A program made the position numbers and the translations under genes. Of a stretch of 64,000 bases of DNA, positions 25,117-32,453 are shown piece after piece (the first letter of the stretch is position 1; every line of letters starts with the position of its first letter). The notes under the pieces are model-generated. The model had not been told where the DNA came from and made no database searches. It was given only the letters and a program-made list of their open reading frames with translations. Source of the DNA: JAHEGP01 sp963751595 (lineage in GTDB: Bacteria; Pseudomonadota; Gammaproteobacteria; Pseudomonadales; JAHEGP01); contig CAVVVC010000001.1 of assembly GCA_963751595.1 (NCBI GenBank), positions 62,001 through 126,000 on the forward strand, written 5' to 3'.

Positions 25117-25359
25117 GATCAAAGGATTCCTTGGCCGCTTGACCGGCATCTGGCGCCGTGCGGGGGGGTTAGGATTGTCTGGCGCTTGCCGGGGCTCAGA
25201 ATATAACACAGGCAACGGGCAACGCCCGTTCCTGGTCTTGAGTCGTAGCCGAATGCAGGGCAATTGAGCTTTGGCAGAGGCCTATTGTGGTCGGTCCCGA
25301 ATGGCGTTTATACTCGCCGGGGCACGACTTTAACAACCATCAAAAAGAAGGAGTAGAAC

Positions 25360-25671
25360 ATGGCTAGTCGGGAAGAAATCCAGGAGAGCATGGAAAACAT
25401 GCTGGCTGCTGGCGAAAAGAAAGTGGCCGAACTCAAGGCCAAGGTTGATGCGGCGGGCGCCGATGCCTCGGCGGAGATGAAAAACGCGCTGGCAGACGCA
25501 GAAGACAAACTGTCAGCCGGCAAGGACAAGTTCAAGCAACTCAAGAACGCCTCTGACGAGAAATTCGAAGAGATGTGGGCGGATACCAAGGAAAACTTCA
25601 GGAAAATTTCCGATCACCTCGAGGGCGGCTGGGCGGCTCTTTCGGACAAGGTCAAAAGCTTTTTCGCCTGA
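25360..25671 (+). CDS. Small, highly charged helical protein
   Basis: A 103-residue protein composed almost entirely of Ala, Lys, Glu and Asp in heptad-like order (for example EKKVAELKAKVDAAG, DAEDKLSAGKDKFKQLK), predicting long coiled coil, with a short aromatic C-terminal part WAALSDKVKSFFA. It has no signal peptide or membrane segment. AAGGAG precedes the start, and a strong terminator follows, so it is a monocistronic, probably well expressed gene. Function unknown; abundance and charge resemble small nucleoid or stress-associated helical proteins, but that is a guess. Confidence 0.8.
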   Translation: MASREEIQESMENMLAAGEKKVAELKAKVDAAGADASAEMKNALADAEDKLSAGKDKFKQLKNASDEKFEEMWADTKENFRKISDHLEGGWAALSDKVKSFFA

Positions 25672-25698
25672 GACATTGTTGTTTCAACGTTTAATATC

Positions 25699-25719
25699 GC
25701 GGCCCTGGGCCGCTTTTTT
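25699..25719 (+). terminator. Rho-independent terminator
   Basis: GCGGCCC-T-GGGCCGC stem immediately followed by TTTTTT, 28 bases after the stop of the small helical protein gene. A textbook intrinsic terminator. Confidence 0.88.
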
Positions 25720-25840
25720 ATTGCTGGTGCAAAACCTGCCTGCGCCGCGAGCCTTCCGCAATCGCCGCGTAGCTCGGGTTTGATGTTGAGGCGTCGAGTC
25801 GCTGCAGTTGCGCGGCCGCCATCTCTAAAGGAGGCTTCCT

Positions 25841-26230
25841 TTGCCGATGAGTCAGTTTGGCTGCGACCAATGTTGGTCATCGGAGGCGGCACGCGCATGG
25901 GATACTGTTACAAGCGTCCCTATCAAAGAACGGCTGATCAACGAATCCCATTTCATCGCTAGTATTCGAAAATGCCCATGCTGCTTGCAGCATTTTCTGC
26001 AGATCACTACTGAAACCATTGACTGTCAGGATGGCCAGGATCCTGTATATCGCACGGTGATTCCGATCGATGATGAAGAGCAAGCGGAATTGGTTGGCAA
26101 AGCCTCCCTCGCGGAGAGGGATCTGGAGTTGATTGGCGTCGGGAGACAGTCACTCCAATACGATGGGCCTAAAGGGAAAGAGCCGAGTATTTACTGGAGC
26201 GCTGGCGTTATTGTTGGTCACCACGATTAG
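25841..26230 (+). CDS. Small conserved protein with CxxC/CPCC zinc-ribbon-like motif
   Basis: A 129-residue protein with FGCDQCW near the N-terminus and KCPCCLQHFLQITTETID in the middle, which could bind zinc, followed by DGQDPVYRTVIPIDDEEQAEL. Similar short proteins with CPxC..F....T..ID..DG.DP patterns exist, without assigned function. A TTG start at 25841 is preferred because AAAGGAGG ends six bases before it; the ATG two codons later (25847) has a less suitable spacing. The C-terminal half continues as one open frame to 26230. Confidence 0.6.
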   Translation: MPMSQFGCDQCWSSEAARAWDTVTSVPIKERLINESHFIASIRKCPCCLQHFLQITTETIDCQDGQDPVYRTVIPIDDEEQAELVGKASLAERDLELIGVGRQSLQYDGPKGKEPSIYWSAGVIVGHHD

Positions 26231-26345
26231 CCTGCGTTTCGTTTGCCGGCATTTGGGCAGTGCTGGCTGATGCCAGAGCCGCCGTCTCGGCTCGCCGCTT
26301 CGGGGGTTTGGCGGAAGGTCAATGAAGCCGCATGGTGTCTTGGCT

Positions 26346-27650
26346 TCAATCAGACGGTGGCATGATCGGCCAGTCTGCCGCGTCAATGACAAATTCCGGT
26401 TGTGTGGGCTGGTGACCGAGCCAGGCCGCGGTGAAACTGCCGTCGGGATCGAAGGTCTCGGCCTGCTTCTGCAGGTTGAAATGTCGCCCTCCCCGGGGGT
26501 CGGTGCCAACCCCGGCGATGTATTGCCAGTTGCCGTAGTTGCTGCCGACGTCATAGTCGATCAGGTGTTTTTCGAAAAACGCGGCGCCGTAGCGCCAGTC
26601 ATGATTGAGCTCGTTGATCAAACAACTGGCGACGATTTGACGCCCCCGATTGCTCATCCACCCGCTCTCGACCAACTGGTGCATCAGTGCATTGACCAGC
26701 GGGTAGTTGGTATCTCCCTGGCACCAGCGGGCGAAGTCCCTGGCGCTGAAGGTGCGTAGTTGCTTCACCCCACGGATGCCGCTGGCACGAAAAAGATGGT
26801 AACCGTCGGCGTAGGCGCGCCAGTGAAAAAACTCACGCCATAACAACTCCCGGAACAGCCATTCGGTGGAATCGTTAGCCTGATGTTGCGCTTCAAATCG
26901 ACGCAGGCTGTGGGCCACCTGGCGCGGTGACAGGCAGCCGTTTGCCAGCCAGGGCGAGAGCCTGCTGCTGTTATCCAGGCCGCTGAGTTCATCGCGGGTT
27001 GCCTTGTAGGTGAGCACCGCCTGGCGCTGGAACAGCCATTGCTCGAGGCGGCGAGCACCATCGCCCGCGCCGCCGCGGAAGCTGAAGCTCGGGTGCGGGC
27101 GAATGTCGGCGGCGGGCAGGGGAGGGTAGCTGAGGCCTGCGGGTTTTGGCGGCAGCCGCGCGGGTGCCGCCACCGGAGCGTCGACGTTCAGGGTCTCGAC
27201 GTTTTTTCGAAACGGGGTGTACTGTTTGGGAAGTTGTTGCAGCGGGCCTATCTGCCCGCGCGTGAATAGCGCGTTCCCGGGGTGGCCGATAACTTCGATT
27301 GTCAGCCGTCGACCCACCGTTTCGAAGCGCAGCCCCTCGTAGTAACCGGGCGTCAGGGTTGTGCCGATACGATCGATTTTGAACGCCGCCGCCAGATCCC
27401 GCAGGCTGTTGACCGGGTCGCCCTGCACCAGCAACAGGTCCTGCCCGAGTTCGCGTAGCTCGCGGCGCAAGGCCTGCAGGCTTTCCAGAAGGAAGCGCCG
27501 CCGTTGCGCCCCCATGCCGCTGAGCTGGCACCAGGGCGGTGATTCACTCAGGCAGTAGACGCAGAGCAGGGCACTGGATTCTGAATGGGCGAGGAGGCCG
27601 GGGTTGTCCTGCAGACGCAGGTCGTTCTGGAACCAGTAGATATCTCGCAT
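26346..27650 (-). CDS. DASH-family cryptochrome / photolyase
   Basis: A 434-residue flavoprotein of the Cry-DASH group, which repairs cyclobutane dimers in single-stranded or looped DNA and may also sense blue light. The N-terminal photolyase domain starts DIYWFQNDLRLQDNPGL; the FAD domain includes GLDNSSRLSPWLANGCLSPR, LLWREFFHWRAYADG, SGWMSNRGRQIVASCLINEL and VGSNYGNWQYIAGVGTDPRG, all typical for the group, ending RHFNLQKQAETFDPDG. It lacks the long C-terminal tail seen in plant proteins. Last in a minus-strand run after ubiG (52-base gap). Confidence 0.93.
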   Translation of the reverse strand: MRDIYWFQNDLRLQDNPGLLAHSESSALLCVYCLSESPPWCQLSGMGAQRRRFLLESLQALRRELRELGQDLLLVQGDPVNSLRDLAAAFKIDRIGTTLTPGYYEGLRFETVGRRLTIEVIGHPGNALFTRGQIGPLQQLPKQYTPFRKNVETLNVDAPVAAPARLPPKPAGLSYPPLPAADIRPHPSFSFRGGAGDGARRLEQWLFQRQAVLTYKATRDELSGLDNSSRLSPWLANGCLSPRQVAHSLRRFEAQHQANDSTEWLFRELLWREFFHWRAYADGYHLFRASGIRGVKQLRTFSARDFARWCQGDTNYPLVNALMHQLVESGWMSNRGRQIVASCLINELNHDWRYGAAFFEKHLIDYDVGSNYGNWQYIAGVGTDPRGGRHFNLQKQAETFDPDGSFTAAWLGHQPTQPEFVIDAADWPIMPPSD

Positions 27651-27702
27651 CGCGCTACCGTAATCGTCGGGCCTGAAGGGGCCCTGGTCCTGCCGCCATC
27701 AC

Positions 27703-28467
27703 TCAGGCGCTGCGCCTGGCCGCAAACATGTAATTGACCCGCTCACTGCGGGTGAGCTTATAGTGACGCGTGAAGGGGTTCACCGCAACGCCGCGGCGCT
27801 CGACGATATCGAGGCCGCCGTCGGCGAGGAGGGCCGTCATCTCGGCCGGAGTGACGAATTTGCGCCATTGGTGCGTGCCCCGGGGCAGCCAGCGCAGCAC
27901 ATACTCGGCGCCGAAGATCGCCACCACCAGGGAGACCAGGTTGCGGTTGATGGTGGCGACGAACTGCAAGCCCCCGGGGCGGGTGAGGCGGCAGCAAAGC
28001 TCCATAAAGGTCGGCAGGGATTCGACGTGCTCCACCACCTCCATATTCAACACCACGTCAAATGGGTCGGCCGCCAGGTCCTCCACCGCCCCCTGTCGAT
28101 AGTCGATGTCCAGACCCATGGTGTCGGCGTGGGCCCGGGCGATGGCGATGTTCCTGGCAGCGGGGTCGACTCCGGTCACCGTGGCGCCCAGTGTCGCCAT
28201 GGACTCTGACAGCAGGCCCGCGCCGCAGCCGATGTCGAGAATGCGCAGGCCCGTCAACGCCCGGCTGGGGTCACTGCCAGGAGCCCGTTCCGGCGCGAGT
28301 TGCCGCGCAATCGTATCGGCTATGAAAGGGGCCCGCAGGGCGTTGAGTTTATGCAGTGGCCACATGGGGCCGGCCGGGTCCCACCATTGCTCGGCAAGAC
28401 GTGAGAATCGGCTGATTTCACCGGCATTGACAGTGGACAAGGCCGGGTTGACGGGTGGGCTGGTCAC
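27703..28467 (-). CDS. ubiG: Ubiquinone biosynthesis O-methyltransferase UbiG
   Basis: A 254-residue SAM-dependent enzyme performing both O-methylations of ubiquinone synthesis. Diagnostic segments are AEQWWDPAGPMWPLHKLNALR, the SAM motif LDIGCGAGLLSESMATLGA, VLNMEVVEHVE, and the late THQWRKFVTPAEM with VNPFTRHYKL. Translation begins at GTG 28467 with AGAGG upstream. It sits between the Anbu gene and the cry-DASH gene on the same strand; that grouping is not functionally obvious and may only reflect shared transcription. Confidence 0.93.
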   Translation of the reverse strand: MTSPPVNPALSTVNAGEISRFSRLAEQWWDPAGPMWPLHKLNALRAPFIADTIARQLAPERAPGSDPSRALTGLRILDIGCGAGLLSESMATLGATVTGVDPAARNIAIARAHADTMGLDIDYRQGAVEDLAADPFDVVLNMEVVEHVESLPTFMELCCRLTRPGGLQFVATINRNLVSLVVAIFGAEYVLRWLPRGTHQWRKFVTPAEMTALLADGGLDIVERRGVAVNPFTRHYKLTRSERVNYMFAARRSA

Positions 28468-28548
28468 GCGCAGGTGCCTCTCTAAAGCAGTTTCGTTGCC
28501 ACTGTATACGAGGGCCGCCCAAATACGGCTTTACAGAAAGGATGCGGA

Positions 28549-29286
28549 CTAGTCGCCGTCGCTCTCCGAAAGGGTCGCCCATTGAACAGGGGGCAAGGCG
28601 CTGAAGGCTTCCTTCAGGCGCTGGTCCCAGGCTGTCTTCAGCTCCCGCAGATAGTCGCTGTCCTGCTCCAGCCGGTAGTGACGGTCGAGGCTCAGGCTGT
28701 CGGTTTGGTAGATCGCCAGTTCCACCGGCGGTCCCACGGTGAGGTTGCTGCGAACAGTGGAATCCATCGAGACCAGGGCGCACAGGGCGGCGGTCTCCAG
28801 TTCCAGCTCGGGTTTGATGATGCGGTCGAGAATCGGCTTGCCGTACTTGCTTTCGCCGATCTGGAGGTAGGGGGTGTCCTTGGAGGTCGCGATGTGATTT
28901 CCCTGGGCGTACACCATCATCAGGTAAAGCGGGTTGTCGGCAATCTGCCCGCCGATGATGAAGTTGGCCTCGTGCACCGGCGATTGCTCGAACCTGGCCT
29001 GTTTCTGCAGGCTGACCTGGCCAAGATATTCCGCCGCCTCGTCAATACTCGGCACGTTCATCAGGTTGATCGGCGCGTTGTTCTTGATGTCATTGCGCAA
29101 CTGGGTGATCACCGCCTGGGTTGTGGCCAGGTTACCCGCGGTCAATACCACGAGTTGGCGCTCGCCGGCACTGCCAAACCGGTGCATTTTGCTGTAGGTG
29201 CTGATCTGGTCGACGCCTGCGTTGGTGCGGGAGTCGGAACAGAAAACGATGCCTTTCTTTACTTTGATAGCGACGCAATAAGTCAT
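28549..29286 (-). CDS. Proteasome-type protease, Anbu (BPH) family
   Basis: A 245-residue Ntn-hydrolase related to the proteasome beta subunit. The N-terminus MTYCVAIKVKKGIVFCSDS places Thr directly after Met, so Met removal would expose the catalytic Thr without a propeptide; SDSRTNAGVDQISTYSKMH supplies the active-site Asp/Lys region, and FIIGGQIADNPLYLMMVYAQGN the core strands. Anbu normally lies in an operon with a transglutaminase-like protein, an alpha-E protein and a circularly permuted ATP-grasp protein. Here none of these is adjacent; two transglutaminase-like genes are at 57.8-59.5 kb instead. Confidence 0.92.
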   Translation of the reverse strand: MTYCVAIKVKKGIVFCSDSRTNAGVDQISTYSKMHRFGSAGERQLVVLTAGNLATTQAVITQLRNDIKNNAPINLMNVPSIDEAAEYLGQVSLQKQARFEQSPVHEANFIIGGQIADNPLYLMMVYAQGNHIATSKDTPYLQIGESKYGKPILDRIIKPELELETAALCALVSMDSTVRSNLTVGPPVELAIYQTDSLSLDRHYRLEQDSDYLRELKTAWDQRLKEAFSALPPVQWATLSESDGD

Positions 29287-29464
29287 GCTGGTGGGGTAAC
29301 CCTGTGCTCTGGCGGTGGAGAAATGATCGGCAGGCGGGAATCATAGCAGAAGCCACCGCAAAGCCAATTGGGTTTGCGCAGGTGTGGGCCACCTTTTTCT
29401 TGGCCAGTAACGGTTTGCGTACTTGACCCTTAGTCGGGTTTGCCAGGCCAGGGGTCGACCGGGT

Positions 29465-29638
29465 TCATGCGCCCAGCTCGCTTTTCTTGCGCGGCTGCTG
29501 GTCCCGGGGCGCCTGGCTGTAGTCGTTAAAGGGGGCATCGCGCAGCGTGACAGCCGCCTTGACACCCTGGTCTTTCGCGACTCGAACGAAGTCTCCCATC
29601 ATGGATTCATTGGCATGGACTTTGTCCAAACAGGGCAT
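29465..29638 (-). CDS. Doubtful small ORF, possible gene remnant
   Basis: A 57-codon frame starting MPCLDKVHANESMMGDF with balanced composition (VRVAKDQGVKAAVTLRD) that looks more protein-like than random GC-rich sequence. There is no ribosome-binding site; a perfect hairpin lies directly upstream. The same frame stays open backwards through MITE copy B, so it could be the tail of a gene whose front was replaced by the repeat. Not matched to any family. Confidence 0.25.
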   Translation of the reverse strand: MPCLDKVHANESMMGDFVRVAKDQGVKAAVTLRDAPFNDYSQAPRDQQPRKKSELGA

Positions 29639-29710
29639 TATGCTCGAATCGCCTTCGAGCGAATCCACTCGCGCAGGGTTACCGGCGCTTGGACTTGAAC
29701 CGCTCCTTAG

Positions 29711-29850
29711 CAGGCTGCTGAAAAACGTATTCGAGGCAGCGAGCGCAAGGCAAAAACCGGCGAAACGAGGGAGTTTATGGGCAATAAATGACCGAGTTGA
29801 GCCGGTTTTTAACGCTGCGATCGCCACGCAGATAGTTTTTCAGCAGCCTG
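29711..29850 (-). repeat. MITE-like repeat, copy B, with 4-bp target duplication
   Basis: A 140-bp unit with the same perfect 16-bp terminal inverted repeats as copy A (10790-10915), in the opposite orientation. It is flanked by TTAG on both sides (29707-29710 and 29851-29854), a 4-base direct repeat fitting the YTAR target duplication known for IS5-type elements. It keeps the 14 bases deleted from copy A. Non-coding; presumably moved by a transposase supplied elsewhere in the genome. Confidence 0.88.
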
Positions 29851-29946
29851 TTAGAAAAATAAACAAGAGAGATAACTGTTATGATCAAGCCTTTACCCGC
29901 CTCCGGGAGAACATGACTCCTTAACTCCTGCAAACGTACACTCTTA

Positions 29947-32358
29947 ATGCTCCCGCTGCTGGTGCTGGCAGCCTGTACCGACAGTGATCGCCACGACTAC
30001 CAATACACTGCCAATGTTACCCGCACGGCCTATGGCATTCCCCATATCAGCGCCGACAACTGGGGTAGCCTCGGTTTTGGCTACGGCTATGCCTATGCCG
30101 AGGACAACTTCTGCGTGCTGATGAAGGAAGTGGTGCGGGCCAATGGCGATTCCGCACTGTACCTGGGTGAAGAGGGCAACCTGCAGGAGGACTTTGTTTA
30201 CAAGCTCTACAACACCGACGATTCCATCCGCGATACCTTCCTCGCCAATGAAGACTTCGCCGAGGTCGTTGCCGGCTTTACAGCCGGCGTCAATCGCTAC
30301 CTGAAATTGACCGGCGTCGATAACCTGGCGGAGGGCGACGAAGGCTGTCGGGGCGCCGACTGGGTGCGGGAGTTGAACAGCACCGACCTCGGAAAATTGC
30401 TGCGCAAGCTGATTCTGCGGGCCAGTACCGACCCGCTGGCGGAATACATCGCCGCCCAGGACGGGCCCGACGATGCCATGGTCATCCAGGCACGCCAGCA
30501 GCGACTGAAGACGGCGCCATTGCAAGCCGAGCAGCTACAGATCGTGGATAACGGGCTCAGTGAGCTGCTACCCAAGCCGGAGGAATTTGGCAGCAATGCC
30601 TATGCCATCGGCGCCAATAATACCGTCGACGGCTCGGGCCTGTTGTTGGGCAACCCCCACTTTCCCTGGCAAGGTTCCAATCGCTTCTACATGGTGCACC
30701 TCACCATCCCTGGCGTTTACGATGTGATGGGCGCCTCACTGCACGGTTTCCCCCTGGTCAATATCGGTTTCAACAAGGATGTCGCCTGGACCCACACCGT
30801 CTCCACCGGTAAGCGGTTTACCCTGTATGAAATCACCCTGGACCCCGACAACCCGATGAAGTACCAGTACGGTGACGAGCTGCGGGATATCACCACCCAG
30901 ACCGTCAGCGCCCGGCGCAGGGCGGCCGATGGCAGTATCGAAACCGTGGAGCATACCTTTTACCTGACCCATTACGGCCCGGTACTGGACTTGAGTGAAC
31001 CCACGGGAGTTGATGCTCTGGGGCAATGGCCAACCGCGGCGGGCACCATTTACGCGGTGAAGGATGTCAACCTGGATAACAATCGCGGCTTTGAATACTG
31101 GGCCGGTATGGGTATGGCTACATCCCTGGAAGAACTGGTCGAGAGCACGCGGGTGATAGGCAACCCCTGGACCAATACCATTGCGGCGGACCGAAACGGT
31201 AACGCTTTTTACGGTGATATCAGTACCGTGCCCCACGTTACCCAGGCCCAGTTCGACACCTGCATCGACGGCTTTATTCCGCCGCTGCTCACCGACTTTG
31301 GCCTGGTCACCCTGGACGGCTCCGACCCGGCCTGTGAGTGGGGTAGTGATATCGCGGCGCCGGTGGATGGCGTATTCGGTTATGACAGCCTGCCCAAGAT
31401 AGTCACCCGGGATTACGCCGCCAATGCCAACGACAGCTACTGGTTGAGTAATCCCGACCAACTGCTGACCGGTTTCTCGCCGATTATCGGCATGGAGGGT
31501 ATCGAGCAGACCCTGCGGACTCGGCTCACCTTCACCCAGGCCGAGCAGCGAATCGCTGGAACCGATGGGCTGCCGGGGGTCGGTTTCGACGTGCTGAACC
31601 TGCAGCAGGTGGCCCTGGGCGCGCGCAATATAGCGGGCGAGCTGGCGCTGGACGATATTCTCGCGATCTGCAATAGCGTCACTGACTGGTCCAGCGAAAG
31701 CCTGAGCGGCGGCTATGTGGCCCTAAACCCGGACTTGATGCCCCAGGCCTGCCGGCTGCTGGGAGACTGGGACCGGCGTTCCGACATCGACAGCGTTGGG
31801 CCCCATGTCTTCCAGGAGTCGTGGTTCGCGTTGCTGGATATCGTGGATGAGGAGGAGTTGGAGCTGTGGGCGGTTCCCTTCGACGCCAGCGCACCGGTTA
31901 CCACGCCCAATACCCTCAGCAGCGTTGACCCGGCGGTGGTGATGGCGGTGAAAACCGCGCTGGCCAGCGGCGTGGACACCCTCACCGAGGCCGGCATCCC
32001 CCTGGACCGCCCCTGGGGTGAAGTGCAGTTCTCTCCCCGCAACGGCGAGAATATTCCCATTCATGGCGCATCCGGTGCCTTCAGCTTTGCGGTCATTTCC
32101 GCGGATTTGGTGGAGGGCGAGGGCTACAGCGACATTCGTGCCGGCAACAGCTATATCCAGACCGTCGGCTGGGACGGCAGTGAGTGCCCCGATGCCTACG
32201 CGATTCTCACCTATTCCCAGTCCACTGACCCGGCGTCGCCCCACTATGCCGACATGACCCGGCTCTACTCCAACAAGCAGTGGGTGGACATGCCGTTCTG
32301 TGAAGCGGACATTCGCGCCCAGCAGATTGGGTCTTCCCTGTTTTTGCAGAACTGGTGA
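29947..32358 (+). CDS. Penicillin acylase family lipoprotein
   Basis: An 803-residue Ntn-hydrolase of the penicillin/AHL acylase superfamily, made as a precursor cut into alpha and beta chains. The beta chain would begin at Ser216 in PEEFGSNAYAIGANNT. Other marks: VTRTAYGIPHISADNWG at the front, GLLLGNPHFPW, and FNKDVAWTHTVSTGKR. MLPLLVLAAC is a lipobox but the leader has no positively charged start. The codons just upstream read SCKRTLL, which would be a normal N-region, but a stop at 29914 comes before any start codon. Substrates in this family include acyl-homoserine lactones and beta-lactams; not decidable here. Confidence 0.88.
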   Translation: MLPLLVLAACTDSDRHDYQYTANVTRTAYGIPHISADNWGSLGFGYGYAYAEDNFCVLMKEVVRANGDSALYLGEEGNLQEDFVYKLYNTDDSIRDTFLANEDFAEVVAGFTAGVNRYLKLTGVDNLAEGDEGCRGADWVRELNSTDLGKLLRKLILRASTDPLAEYIAAQDGPDDAMVIQARQQRLKTAPLQAEQLQIVDNGLSELLPKPEEFGSNAYAIGANNTVDGSGLLLGNPHFPWQGSNRFYMVHLTIPGVYDVMGASLHGFPLVNIGFNKDVAWTHTVSTGKRFTLYEITLDPDNPMKYQYGDELRDITTQTVSARRRAADGSIETVEHTFYLTHYGPVLDLSEPTGVDALGQWPTAAGTIYAVKDVNLDNNRGFEYWAGMGMATSLEELVESTRVIGNPWTNTIAADRNGNAFYGDISTVPHVTQAQFDTCIDGFIPPLLTDFGLVTLDGSDPACEWGSDIAAPVDGVFGYDSLPKIVTRDYAANANDSYWLSNPDQLLTGFSPIIGMEGIEQTLRTRLTFTQAEQRIAGTDGLPGVGFDVLNLQQVALGARNIAGELALDDILAICNSVTDWSSESLSGGYVALNPDLMPQACRLLGDWDRRSDIDSVGPHVFQESWFALLDIVDEEELELWAVPFDASAPVTTPNTLSSVDPAVVMAVKTALASGVDTLTEAGIPLDRPWGEVQFSPRNGENIPIHGASGAFSFAVISADLVEGEGYSDIRAGNSYIQTVGWDGSECPDAYAILTYSQSTDPASPHYADMTRLYSNKQWVDMPFCEADIRAQQIGSSLFLQNW

Positions 32359-32453
32359 TGGGCTGAGAACCGCGCCCTCCATGGCCCGGCGGCCATCGAG
32401 GGCGCCGCCGAGCAACCGGCTCGCTGACTTTGCACGGTGAAGGCGCGTGAAAC

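Larger units (their letters stand above)
29287..29946. other. 660-bp stretch between Anbu and acylase genes
   Basis: Contains MITE copy B (29711-29850), a perfect hairpin GCTCGAA-TCGCC-TTCGAGC (29642-29660), and a doubtful 57-codon frame (29465-29638, minus). The first 170 bases should contain the promoter of the Anbu gene, but no convincing -35/-10 pair stands out. The stretch between the MITE and the acylase start is AT-richer and holds remnants of what looks like a leader-peptide N-terminus. Confidence 0.5.
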
